The translations under genes were made by a program, and so were the position numbers. Positions 1-6,633 of a stretch of 8,614 nucleotides of DNA are shown one piece after another. Source of the DNA: Bacteroidales bacterium (GTDB lineage Bacteria > Bacteroidota > Bacteroidia > Bacteroidales > S143-33); contig JALWNS010000558.1 in NCBI GenBank assembly GCA_027083655.1, forward strand, positions 1 through 8,614, read 5' to 3'. Every line of letters starts with the position of its first letter. Within the stretch, counting starts at the first letter, position 1. The notes beneath the pieces are model-generated. The model did not search any database. It was given only the letters and a program-made list of their open reading frames with translations, and had not been told where the DNA came from.

Positions 1-1
1 G

Positions 2-1237
2 ATAATAATCGAAGGCCAAGAGTTTATTAATGAAGTAGAAATAATACCAAGAAACGTAAATCTTGAGTATAACTTCAATTATGTTTTTACCGGTTCACGA
101 CGTGCTGGGAAAACTTATGTTATGTATCAGATTGCCAGGGATTTACTCAAGAAGCGTCCTTTGGATCAAATGGTATTTATCAATTTCGAGGATGAGCGAC
201 TTATTGGCCTTGAGGCTAAAGACCTTGGCCAGATTCTGGATGCTTATTTTGAGCTCTTTGGTACTGGTAGAAAACCTGTGATTTTTCTTGATGAGATACA
301 CAATATTGAAGGTTGGGAGAAATTTGTACGGCGGCTAGCAGATCAGAAATACCATGTTTTTATTACAGGTAGTAATGCCAGAATGCTTAGTCATGATATT
401 GCCACGACGCTAGGGGGAAGGTTTATTATACAAGAGATTTTTCCATTAAGTTTCAATGAGTTTTTACGGTTTAAGGGACAGGAATATCAACCTAGGATGT
501 TATATAGTGGGGATCGGCACAAGATAAGGGCATTGTTTGATGAATATTTTTATTTCGGAGGTTTTCCTGAAGTAATTAGTTTTCAGAATAAAAAGCAATA
601 CCTTAGCAACCTGTTCCAGAAGCTTTTTTATGGGGACATTATTGCCCGGAATAATATAAAAAATGTACAGGCATTGCGCTTGCTTATAAAAAAATTGGCC
701 GAAAGTACATGTGATGAGATTTCTTTCACACGGTTGGCAAATATCATAAAATCTTCAGGTATAAAAGTCGGTACTGCGACACTTATTGAATATGTACATT
801 TTTTGCAGGATGCTTATCTGGTTTTCTCTTTGCGCAATATAAGATCAAAGTTCACAGAAAGAGAGTCTGTTAAGAAGTTTTATTTCATTGATACTGGTAT
901 TTTGAGTTTGTTTTTACTCGATCCCCAGACAAGAATGTTAGAGACATTAGTATTTAATCATTTACACCGGAGAGAGGGAGAAAATTTATTTTATTACCGT
1001 GATAATTATGAAGTTGATTTCTTTGTCCAGCCTAATCATCTTATACAAGTTGCATTTGATTTGAATAATATTGCTACAGAGGAAAGGGAAATAAAGTCAT
1101 TAGTTAAAGCTGCGGAAAAGCTGGGGACACAGAGCTTGCAGATAATAACCTATGACACCGAGGAAAAGATAAAATACAAGGACTACCAGATAGATGTTTA
1201 TCCGGTGTGGAAGTGGTTGTTAAACAGTGAGTTATAA
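2..1237 (+). CDS. AAA+ family ATPase with DUF4143-type C-terminal domain, 5' end cut by window edge
   Basis: The reading frame is open from base 2 to the TAA at 1235-1237 (411 visible codons). The first in-frame ATG is at 122, but the Walker A motif GSRRAGKT is encoded just upstream (about 92-115), so that ATG cannot be the true start. Probably only a few N-terminal residues are missing. Further motifs follow: Walker B VIFLDEIHN (about 280-306), a sensor-1-like strand FITGSNARML, then LGGRF, which matches the arginine motif of the family. The second half has FGGFPEV, YGDIIARNN and a degenerate nuclease-fold-like end with EVDFFV and LIQVAF, finishing in the usual WKWLL. This is the widespread COG1373/AAA_14 plus DUF4143 architecture, usually about 380-430 residues. 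It is probably cytosolic and binds ATP; its biological role is not established, and the C-terminus lacks an obvious catalytic lysine after the EVD motif. It ends before a strong terminator. Confidence 0.9.
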   Translation: MIIEGQEFINEVEIIPRNVNLEYNFNYVFTGSRRAGKTYVMYQIARDLLKKRPLDQMVFINFEDERLIGLEAKDLGQILDAYFELFGTGRKPVIFLDEIHNIEGWEKFVRRLADQKYHVFITGSNARMLSHDIATTLGGRFIIQEIFPLSFNEFLRFKGQEYQPRMLYSGDRHKIRALFDEYFYFGGFPEVISFQNKKQYLSNLFQKLFYGDIIARNNIKNVQALRLLIKKLAESTCDEISFTRLANIIKSSGIKVGTATLIEYVHFLQDAYLVFSLRNIRSKFTERESVKKFYFIDTGILSLFLLDPQTRMLETLVFNHLHRREGENLFYYRDNYEVDFFVQPNHLIQVAFDLNNIATEEREIKSLVKAAEKLGTQSLQIITYDTEEKIKYKDYQIDVYPVWKWLLNSEL

Positions 1238-1262
1238 TTTATGTAAAGAAAAGCATTATAAC

Positions 1263-1292
1263 AAAAAAGGCTGCCTTATGGCAGCCTTTTTT
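1263..1292. terminator. Bidirectional intrinsic terminator
   Basis: A perfect 13-bp inverted repeat, AAAAAAGGCTGCC / GGCAGCCTTTTTT, flanks a TTAT loop. The GC core is GGCTGCC, with six T on the plus strand and, by symmetry, six T on the minus strand. It lies 25 bases after the stop of the plus-strand ATPase and 21 bases after the stop of the minus-strand transporter, exactly where a shared terminator for two convergent genes is expected. Confidence 0.92.
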
Positions 1293-1313
1293 GTGTGTTT
1301 TAATCCAGAAAAG

Positions 1314-2993
1314 CTATTCCTGTTCTTTAACAATATTTGGCTGTTCCAGTCCATAACCTTTGATACGGTCTTCACGTTTGAGCAATAGTGCGAAGATCAG
1401 GGACAATACTGCTAAGGCCAGGAATATAAGCAGGTCTGCCTGGTAATTGTATCTGATGTTGAGTTTGTATTCGATAATTGTCGAGGCAGCAATTTGCTTT
1501 GCTTTGGCAACAGCTAACTCTTTTAGTTGTTCTTTATCTGGGTTTTGAGCTAAAATTTGCTCGAGTGCTATGTCAATTTTGTTAACAAGCTCCTGTTTGA
1601 AAGCATCTGTATTAATTTGTTCTTGAGGTGTAGGCTGATAATTAGCATATTGAACTACCGAATCAATAGCATCACTGGCAGCTTTATCAATTAACAAATT
1701 AATTTCTTTTTCTTTGAGGTGTCCTTTGAGATCTTTCTGGAATGCTTCCTCTATACTACTTTTTACAAGCTGTTTGTTTGGTACGACGTATGGGTTTGTT
1801 GCGTTTAAGACAAAACCAAGAAGAAGAGGTACGAGCATTAAGCCTATATTCTGTATCCAGAAAATAACTGCATAAGCAGTACCTAGCTGCTTTTCAGGAA
1901 TGATCTTTGGTACAGATGGCCACATTGCTGAAGGAACCAAAGAGAAACCAATCCCTAAGATTATAACCATTGTAGCTGCTACCCACCATTGTGTCAGGAA
2001 TGGAATAGACAAGACACCATGAACAAGGATAAGGATGAGTGCACCCAGAATCATTATTGTTGCTCCCTTACCCTTGCGGTCGTATATACTACCAAACAAT
2101 GGTGTTAATAATATTGTACCGAAAGGCAATAAGCTTGGGATAAGGCCTGCCAGCTTGGGCTCTACATTATATTTATTAATCATCAAGTCATTAGCATAGA
2201 AAAGGAACGGAAAGACGGCCGAATAGAACAAAACACAAAGCAGTGCTATGTACCAGAAACCTCTGTTTGTTATGATGTATTTGATATCAGAAATTTTAAA
2301 TTCTTCTTCTGGTTCCTGTTTGGTATTTGCTTCTGCTTCTGACTTATCAAGTTTACGGTCGAGTACAGAAAATGTAAGGAATGAGATGATGCCTAACAAC
2401 ATCAATATAAGTGCAAAAGTGATAGGTCCTTTTACTGAGTATGCTTTGGCAAGAGGTATAGACAGGGCCAGGGCTAAGAGTGTACCAAGACGGGCAATAG
2501 CCATCTGCATACCCATTGCCAGCGCGAGTTCTTTACCCTTGAACCATCGGACAACTGCCTTGGAAATTGTGATACCAATAGCCTCTGTTCCGACACCGAA
2601 AATAGCAAAACCAATTGCCGACCAGAAAACTTGTGCTTTTAAACCTAAGATTGTGGCACCTTCAGGGAAGTTATGTGTAACTGCCCAATAGTTAATGGCT
2701 GTACCTGTAAACATTACAAGTGTAGCGCCAAGACCGGTTTTACGTACTCCAAATTTGTCAAGGATGATACCACTGATAATAAGCATGAAGAGGAATACGT
2801 TAAACCAGCCATAAGCAGAGGTATAAGTTCCAAAATCACTACTGCTCCAGCCTAAAACGCTTTCAAGTATTGGCTTTATAGCAGAAAGGGCATAATTAAA
2901 ATAATATGCACCGAATATAGATAGAGACGCCAATACTAATGCAGTCCAACGTACAAACGTGGAGTCTCTGAGAGTCTTTTTTTGTTCAGTCAT
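1314..2993 (-). CDS. Major facilitator superfamily transporter, OFA (oxalate/formate antiporter)-like, with large insert before TM12
   Basis: A 559-residue inner-membrane secondary transporter. Twelve hydrophobic helices are readable: roughly residues 13-39, 52-78, 87-105, 121-150, 156-184, 190-211, 245-268, 281-304, 310-330, 336-365, 370-398 and 518-538. Signature motif A of the superfamily is visible in loop 2-3 (DKFGVRKTG, 79-87), with a second copy in loop 8-9 (DRKGKG, 305-310). The fold and sequence style fit OFA-type permeases, which exchange or take up small organic acids; the substrate cannot be read here. Family members are usually about 400-450 residues. The excess comes from a charged central loop (211-240) and mainly from about 118 helical, charged residues (399-516) between helices 11 and 12, on the periplasmic side if the N-terminus is cytoplasmic. 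The start is the only ATG before helix 1, with no clear Shine-Dalgarno sequence but a well-placed promoter. The gene stands alone. Confidence 0.88.
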   Translation of the reverse strand: MTEQKKTLRDSTFVRWTALVLASLSIFGAYYFNYALSAIKPILESVLGWSSSDFGTYTSAYGWFNVFLFMLIISGIILDKFGVRKTGLGATLVMFTGTAINYWAVTHNFPEGATILGLKAQVFWSAIGFAIFGVGTEAIGITISKAVVRWFKGKELALAMGMQMAIARLGTLLALALSIPLAKAYSVKGPITFALILMLLGIISFLTFSVLDRKLDKSEAEANTKQEPEEEFKISDIKYIITNRGFWYIALLCVLFYSAVFPFLFYANDLMINKYNVEPKLAGLIPSLLPFGTILLTPLFGSIYDRKGKGATIMILGALILILVHGVLSIPFLTQWWVAATMVIILGIGFSLVPSAMWPSVPKIIPEKQLGTAYAVIFWIQNIGLMLVPLLLGFVLNATNPYVVPNKQLVKSSIEEAFQKDLKGHLKEKEINLLIDKAASDAIDSVVQYANYQPTPQEQINTDAFKQELVNKIDIALEQILAQNPDKEQLKELAVAKAKQIAASTIIEYKLNIRYNYQADLLIFLALAVLSLIFALLLKREDRIKGYGLEQPNIVKEQE

Positions 2994-3029
2994 ACGTGCA
3001 GTTTTTCTTATTTTCGCAGAAATTTATTT

Positions 3030-3060
3030 CAAAAGTAAAATTTTTAAATTTATTTACAAA
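3030..3060 (-). promoter_or_regulatory. Bacteroidota-type promoter for the MFS transporter gene
   Basis: Read on the minus strand this is TTTG (3060-3057), a 19-base spacer, then TACTTTTG (3037-3030). It matches the Bacteroidota primary-sigma consensus TTTG N19-21 TAnnTTTG at every defined position. Transcription would begin near 3023, giving a leader of about 30 bases before the ATG at 2993. The match is seen directly; its activity is inferred. Confidence 0.72.
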
Positions 3061-3099
3061 TAGCTGTAAAATTGTTTTTGGCAATGAATCTGCCCTGTA

Positions 3100-3116
3100 A
3101 GAAGAATTTTTCTTCT
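3100..3116. repeat. Short A/T-rich inverted repeat between divergent promoters
   Basis: AGAAGAA and TTCTTCT form perfect 7-bp arms around TTT. The repeat lies between the two promoters and about 12 bases before a second TAnnTTTG match (TACCTTTG, 3129-3136) that has no good upstream TTTG. It could be an operator for either gene, but a repeat of this length and base composition can arise by chance in AT-rich DNA. Confidence 0.3.
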
Positions 3117-3199
3117 CAGTGGTTTGTGTACCTTTGATTTGTTTGTTGTAAAAAATTATTTGCCCAGTATAATATAACTATGATCATGATAAAGCAAAG

Positions 3200-3230
3200 T
3201 GTGATTTTCATAAAATAATTATTAGTTTTG
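3200..3230 (+). promoter_or_regulatory. Bacteroidota-type promoter for the exported hypothetical protein
   Basis: TAGTTTTG at 3223-3230 matches the -7 consensus TAnnTTTG. TGTG at 3200-3203, 19 bases upstream, is a three-of-four match to the -33 TTTG. Transcription would start near 3237, leaving about 16 bases before the ATG at 3253. A second candidate -7 box, TACCTTTG at 3129-3136, could give a longer leader but lacks a -33 partner. Confidence 0.6.
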
Positions 3231-3252
3231 GATGGACTAAAAATCTAGGACT

Positions 3253-4089
3253 ATGCGAAAATTTGTTTTGTTATTATTAGTTATGTTTTCATTTACTACA
3301 GTTTTTTCACAGACAGATGATGTTTTACAGGCGAAGATGGATTCCGTCCATAGTATTCTTCTGAGAATACCGGAAATCAACAATGATTCTGTCCGGAAAA
3401 TTTTGGGAGAAAGAGCGGCAAATTATTTTCAGGAGATATTGATGCATCCCAAGGCATGGAAGCTTGATTATTCATCCCTTTCGGATGTTATAAAGATTCT
3501 GGAGACAGATGATAAGCTTGTGAGGATTTTTACGTGGGGGATAAAACTTTCGGATGATTACTATTATTATGGTTTCATCCAACGTTATGATAAAAAGTCC
3601 CATACTTCTTATTTTTATCGTTTGTTTGATATGTCCAGTAAGCTAGAAGATCCGCAGAAGCAATATTTAGATGAGTGGCACTGGTATGGATGTGTTTATT
3701 ACCAGGTGCTAACAAACAGGTATAAGCGCAAAACGGTTTACACTTTACTGGGTACTGACCCTGATGGTGATTTACTCAACCGCAAAATTATTGATGTTAT
3801 CACGTTCAAGAGTAATGGAGGTCCAAAGTTTGGTTATGATTTCCGGAACGAATTCGGGCAGCCAGTTAAGCGTTTTATTTTCGAGTATAACAATCAGGCA
3901 ACTATGTTACTTAGATGGGATGACAGGTTGGGAATGATAATTTTTGACCATTTGTCCCCTTCAGAGCCAAAGTATAAAGGTTTACCACAGTTTTATGGCC
4001 CAGACTTTTCATACGATGGCTTAAGGTTTGACAAAGGAAAGTGGATATACGAGATTGATCTGGATGTACGTGCACCAAAGAAAGATTAA
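3253..4089 (+). CDS. Exported protein of unknown function (Bacteroidota type)
   Basis: A 278-residue protein with a clear signal peptide: MRK, a hydrophobic run to about residue 16, then a VFSQ cleavage region near residue 20, so it is exported to the periplasm or beyond. There is no lipobox cysteine and no later membrane helix. The mature part is rich in tyrosine, tryptophan and aspartate. Its repeated short strands (YYYGFIQRYDKKS, WYGCVYYQV, YTLLGTDPDG, IIDVITF, MIIFDHLSP, YGPDFSYDGLRF) suggest a beta-rich fold. I recognise the style as a common uncharacterised Bacteroidota protein but can assign no function, and I see no catalytic motif. The ATG directly precedes the signal peptide; an AGGA lies only 2 bases upstream, too close to be a good ribosome site. 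It has its own promoter. Its stop codon overlaps the stop of the convergent lipoprotein gene by 4 bases. Confidence 0.85.
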   Translation: MRKFVLLLLVMFSFTTVFSQTDDVLQAKMDSVHSILLRIPEINNDSVRKILGERAANYFQEILMHPKAWKLDYSSLSDVIKILETDDKLVRIFTWGIKLSDDYYYYGFIQRYDKKSHTSYFYRLFDMSSKLEDPQKQYLDEWHWYGCVYYQVLTNRYKRKTVYTLLGTDPDGDLLNRKIIDVITFKSNGGPKFGYDFRNEFGQPVKRFIFEYNNQATMLLRWDDRLGMIIFDHLSPSEPKYKGLPQFYGPDFSYDGLRFDKGKWIYEIDLDVRAPKKD

Positions 4090-6080
4090 TAAATTTCTAC
4101 GGCAATAATTTTATCACCTATTTCCAGGTCTCTGGCTATGTGGAGGCCAGAGACCACCTTTCCAAAAGCAGTATATTTTCCGTCCATATTAGCCGAAGGA
4201 TTAAGTACAATAAACCATTGCACAGATTCGACACCTTTGTCAATGAGGTTCATTGCCACAGTGCCAGGCTCAAAGTGATAAGGATAGAGCATTACAGGAT
4301 GGGCTATATTTACATCAGGCCAGCCATCCCCTCGCCGGCTACTTATCCAGACAGTCTTATTAGGAATAACTTTGTAAACATAAGTACCGTTATAATATCC
4401 CTGTGTAACAAGTTTCAGGAATGTAGATACTGTTGCTGGTGCTTTTTCCGGATAAAGCTCTATTATAAAGTCACCCTTAGTTGTACGCACACGCACTCGT
4501 GTTTTATCTGCAATTCTTGGTGCCAAGTCCCAGTCAACTTCACTCATTTTGTAGATAGGTCTGCTACATGTATCACCTGTGTAGGAGTTATACAGTTTGC
4601 AGACAGACTTATAGACTTTCAGGTCCCGGGGGAGTTGTAATTTCCCCAGGGCTTGGTTTATGAAAAATGTATTTTCATAGTCCTCTAGCAAGTGAAGATT
4701 TTTGTTCTTTAGAATTATAGAAGCATAAAAAATTTGTGCATTATCACCTTTTTTTAATGTTTCCTTGAAAATCTGACCAAATTCTTTGTTCAAATTAAAG
4801 CCCTGTTCTTGATAATATTGCCTGGCAATTTGGTCAAAGTTAGGCAGAAGTCTCATTCTAACAAGTGTGCGTACGGCTGTTGTGGTTATTATTCTCTCTG
4901 GAGCATAAAAAGCTTGGTCACGTACAAATTCATATTTCTGTGGGTAGAAAGCCATTGATGCTAATAGATAGCTTTGTTCGTATGGGTTTTTACTGGCTTT
5001 GAAGCCTGAGATTATTGAATTTGCAAATTTTTCCTTTAGGCTATCAGTAGCATACTTAAGTGATGCGTGTAGCAATAAGCTTCTTGGGAGCCATTTGTGT
5101 ACTGTGCGTGCAAGCTCAAAATAATAATTGGCTTCTTGTTCCGTACCATTATAGATGAAGTACTGTGCTGCTATTTGTGCGACATAGCTATTGCTATGCC
5201 GCACAAGTTGGGACATTATCCGGGGTACTTCTGGCAAGTGTTGCCTGGCAATTCCTTGTGTAGCTACTACCTGGATTTGGTTGGATTGGCTTTGAATTTG
5301 TTTTTGTAAGAAGTCTAATACCTGCTTGTTAGACACACGGGATATAGCAAGTAAAAGATTGGTTTTGGTAATAGTATCTCCAGTATTATTAAAAACATGA
5401 ATTAGTTGCTTATAATAATCATTGATTTTAACAGCTGGTTGATAAAAGTATTGGCTAATTATTCGTTTTGTCTGTTCTGTTGATTTGTAACTTGTTAACA
5501 ACTCGATTGCTTTTTTATTACTAGAATTAGAGACAATTCCTCTAATTGCAAAATAGACTAATCCCCAGGCTACGCCTTCCTGTTCTTGGGGGGAACTTGT
5601 AGAGAGATTAGCCAGGAAATATAATGAGTGGCTTGTTCCACAATGGCCAAGAGCTTCTAATATTTGGGATCTTACTTTGGGATCTGTTTCATTGTAATAA
5701 TGTTTTACCAGTATGTCTTCTGCATATGAATTTGATTGTAATCCAATTACATAGGCAGCTGCTCGCCTAACTAAAGCACTAGTATCATCAAGCATATTTA
5801 TTTTCTGGTAAAGATGAGAAGTATCTCCCAATGAGCCGAGAGAGAGTAATGCATAATATCTGGTCTCTGGTAATGTGTCGTCCAGAAAGCCAACTAAGTG
5901 TTTTATATCTCCCTGGTTGTGATATTGTAATATTTTACGCAAATCAGGGTTATAATAAAATTTATTGTTAGACAATGGGATAGGCTTGGATTGGGGTTGG
6001 TCAGTCTCACTGGTATTTTTATTACAAGCCGTTATTACTAAACTAAATAAAATGGCTGCAAACACTAATCTTTTTATCAT
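4086..6080 (-). CDS. Lipoprotein with HEAT-like repeats and a degenerate C-terminal cyclophilin (peptidyl-prolyl isomerase) domain
   Basis: A 664-residue envelope protein. The N-terminus is a lipoprotein signal (MIKR, hydrophobic stretch, lipobox ITAC with the lipidated cysteine at residue 19). Residues about 45-160 hold alpha-helical HEAT-like repeats (ETRYYALLSLGSLGD, SALVRRAAAYVIG, KVRSQILEALGHCG), and more divergent helical repeats continue to about 480. Residues 529-664 are a cyclophilin-type domain: TTKGDFIIELYPEKAP, GYYNGT, VIPN, RRGDGWP, EPGTVAMN, VQWFIVLNPS, MDGKYTAFGKV. Intact members of this family speed up proline isomerisation during envelope protein folding. Here the catalytic arginine is Lys570 and the active-site Phe-Met-x-Gln set reads Lys575-Thr576-x-Trp578, so enzyme activity is doubtful and a binding or scaffold role is more likely. 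Gln621 and Phe623 are kept. AAGGA lies just upstream of the ATG. It may be cotranscribed with the upstream STAS-like gene across a 138-base gap. Confidence 0.88.
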   Translation of the reverse strand: MIKRLVFAAILFSLVITACNKNTSETDQPQSKPIPLSNNKFYYNPDLRKILQYHNQGDIKHLVGFLDDTLPETRYYALLSLGSLGDTSHLYQKINMLDDTSALVRRAAAYVIGLQSNSYAEDILVKHYYNETDPKVRSQILEALGHCGTSHSLYFLANLSTSSPQEQEGVAWGLVYFAIRGIVSNSSNKKAIELLTSYKSTEQTKRIISQYFYQPAVKINDYYKQLIHVFNNTGDTITKTNLLLAISRVSNKQVLDFLQKQIQSQSNQIQVVATQGIARQHLPEVPRIMSQLVRHSNSYVAQIAAQYFIYNGTEQEANYYFELARTVHKWLPRSLLLHASLKYATDSLKEKFANSIISGFKASKNPYEQSYLLASMAFYPQKYEFVRDQAFYAPERIITTTAVRTLVRMRLLPNFDQIARQYYQEQGFNLNKEFGQIFKETLKKGDNAQIFYASIILKNKNLHLLEDYENTFFINQALGKLQLPRDLKVYKSVCKLYNSYTGDTCSRPIYKMSEVDWDLAPRIADKTRVRVRTTKGDFIIELYPEKAPATVSTFLKLVTQGYYNGTYVYKVIPNKTVWISSRRGDGWPDVNIAHPVMLYPYHFEPGTVAMNLIDKGVESVQWFIVLNPSANMDGKYTAFGKVVSGLHIARDLEIGDKIIAVEIY
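4127..4155. repeat. 10-bp inverted repeat (hairpin) inside the 3' end of the lipoprotein gene, just past the convergent gene
   Basis: GGTCTCTGGC (4127-4136) and GCCAGAGACC (4146-4155) are perfect 10-bp arms around a 9-base loop. In plus-strand RNA the hairpin would form 37 bases after the stop of the exported-protein gene. It is followed only by ACCTTTCC, so it is not a classical intrinsic terminator, but it could stall or protect the 3' end of that transcript. The convergent genes leave no other space for a terminator. Confidence 0.4.
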
Positions 6081-6188
6081 TCGTCCTTAGTATTGGAATG
6101 ACTTTTTAGTAAAGTGGCAAAACTCGTTCCAAAAGCTCTGTTCTGTACAACAAAGATGCAATAATAGAGTAAAATAAACCATTTACAG

Positions 6189-6196
6189 CAAAAGTA
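6189..6196 (-). promoter_or_regulatory. Possible -7 element for the lipoprotein gene
   Basis: TACTTTTG on the minus strand matches the TAnnTTTG box, in the 138-base gap between the STAS-like gene and the lipoprotein gene. No TTTG is present at the right distance upstream, so this is a half-match only. It would give a leader of about 100 bases. No hairpin with a minus-strand T run is seen in the gap, so read-through from the kinase unit is also possible. Confidence 0.3.
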
Positions 6197-6218
6197 ATGT
6201 TTTTTTATAGCTCATTAT

Positions 6219-6629
6219 CTATGAATTAGAATTTTGTTTATCCTCTAATAACCATGATACAGCTTCTTCTCTATCTGTGAATATTTTTACATTTTCCCTG
6301 TTATTCATCAATGTTTGATAAATGTCTCTGGCCAGGAAATATTGGCTATTAACCAGGGCTAATTTTTTTATACCTATCTTGAAAACATTATCCAGGGCTT
6401 CTTCTACAAGCCATTTTTGTGTATCGGAAGGTAAGGCATAATATTGGTCTAATAGGTTTCCCAAAACGTATAAAGGCTCGAAAGTTTTAACAATTTTCAT
6501 AAGGTCAGAAATTGTTTCCCTGTATTGCTTATCGTTGATGTGTTCTGAGTTTTTCTTCCATTTGTACTCAATAAGTCTGAGTTTTTCGTCGTAATAAATG
6601 TTGATGAATTCTAATGTAAAGAGTTTCAT
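6219..6629 (-). CDS. Small STAS/SEC14-like protein, partner gene of the histidine kinase
   Basis: A 136-residue protein without signal peptide or membrane helix, so probably cytosolic. The order of strands and helices is that of the STAS/SpoIIAA-like family common in Bacteroidota: an N-terminal beta pair (FINIYYDEKLRLIEYKW), a long helix, a strand ending in a variable loop (PLYVLGNLLDQYYAL), a helix with TQKWL, GIKKLALVNS, a helix, then VKIFTDREEAVSWLLE, the typical C-terminal end. The family assignment rests on this pattern and not on a catalytic motif. The loop where regulated STAS proteins carry a phosphorylated serine reads GNLLDQYY, with no obvious equivalent. The ATG is 4 bases after the kinase stop codon and has no Shine-Dalgarno sequence, so translation is probably coupled to the kinase. 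It may modulate or report on the kinase; that is inferred from position only. Confidence 0.72.
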   Translation of the reverse strand: MKLFTLEFINIYYDEKLRLIEYKWKKNSEHINDKQYRETISDLMKIVKTFEPLYVLGNLLDQYYALPSDTQKWLVEEALDNVFKIGIKKLALVNSQYFLARDIYQTLMNNRENVKIFTDREEAVSWLLEDKQNSNS

Positions 6630-6633
6630 GGCT

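Noticed and set aside
2..1237. The ATPase as part of a defence or toxin-antitoxin system
   Set aside because: Such roles have been suggested for some AAA/DUF4143 proteins, but no partner gene, nuclease or antitoxin is visible here and the downstream gene is an unrelated transporter behind a terminator.
2248..2855. Two plus-strand open frames (2248-2691 and 2673-2855)
   Set aside because: They lie entirely opposite the transporter gene, lack recognisable domains and have low-complexity translations; the minus-strand frame has clear membrane helices and MFS motifs.
3084..3137. A 17-codon ATG-started small frame in the divergent intergenic region
   Set aside because: It is very short, has no ribosome site and overlaps the inverted repeat and a promoter-like box; nothing supports translation.
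3146..3173. TATAAT (3168-3173) with an upstream TTGTAA, resembling a sigma-70 promoter of enterobacteria
   Set aside because: The Bacteroidota primary sigma factor recognises a different consensus, and AT-rich DNA yields such matches by chance; a better phylum-type promoter lies nearer the gene.
5183..5200. Small inverted repeat CATAGC / GCTATG inside the lipoprotein gene
   Set aside because: Six-base arms are expected by chance in a sequence this long, and nothing around it suggests a role.
4140..5309. Plus-strand open frames at 4140-4640 and 5097-5309
   Set aside because: They are antisense to the lipoprotein gene, cysteine- and histidine-rich as expected of a shadow frame, with no start signal or domain.
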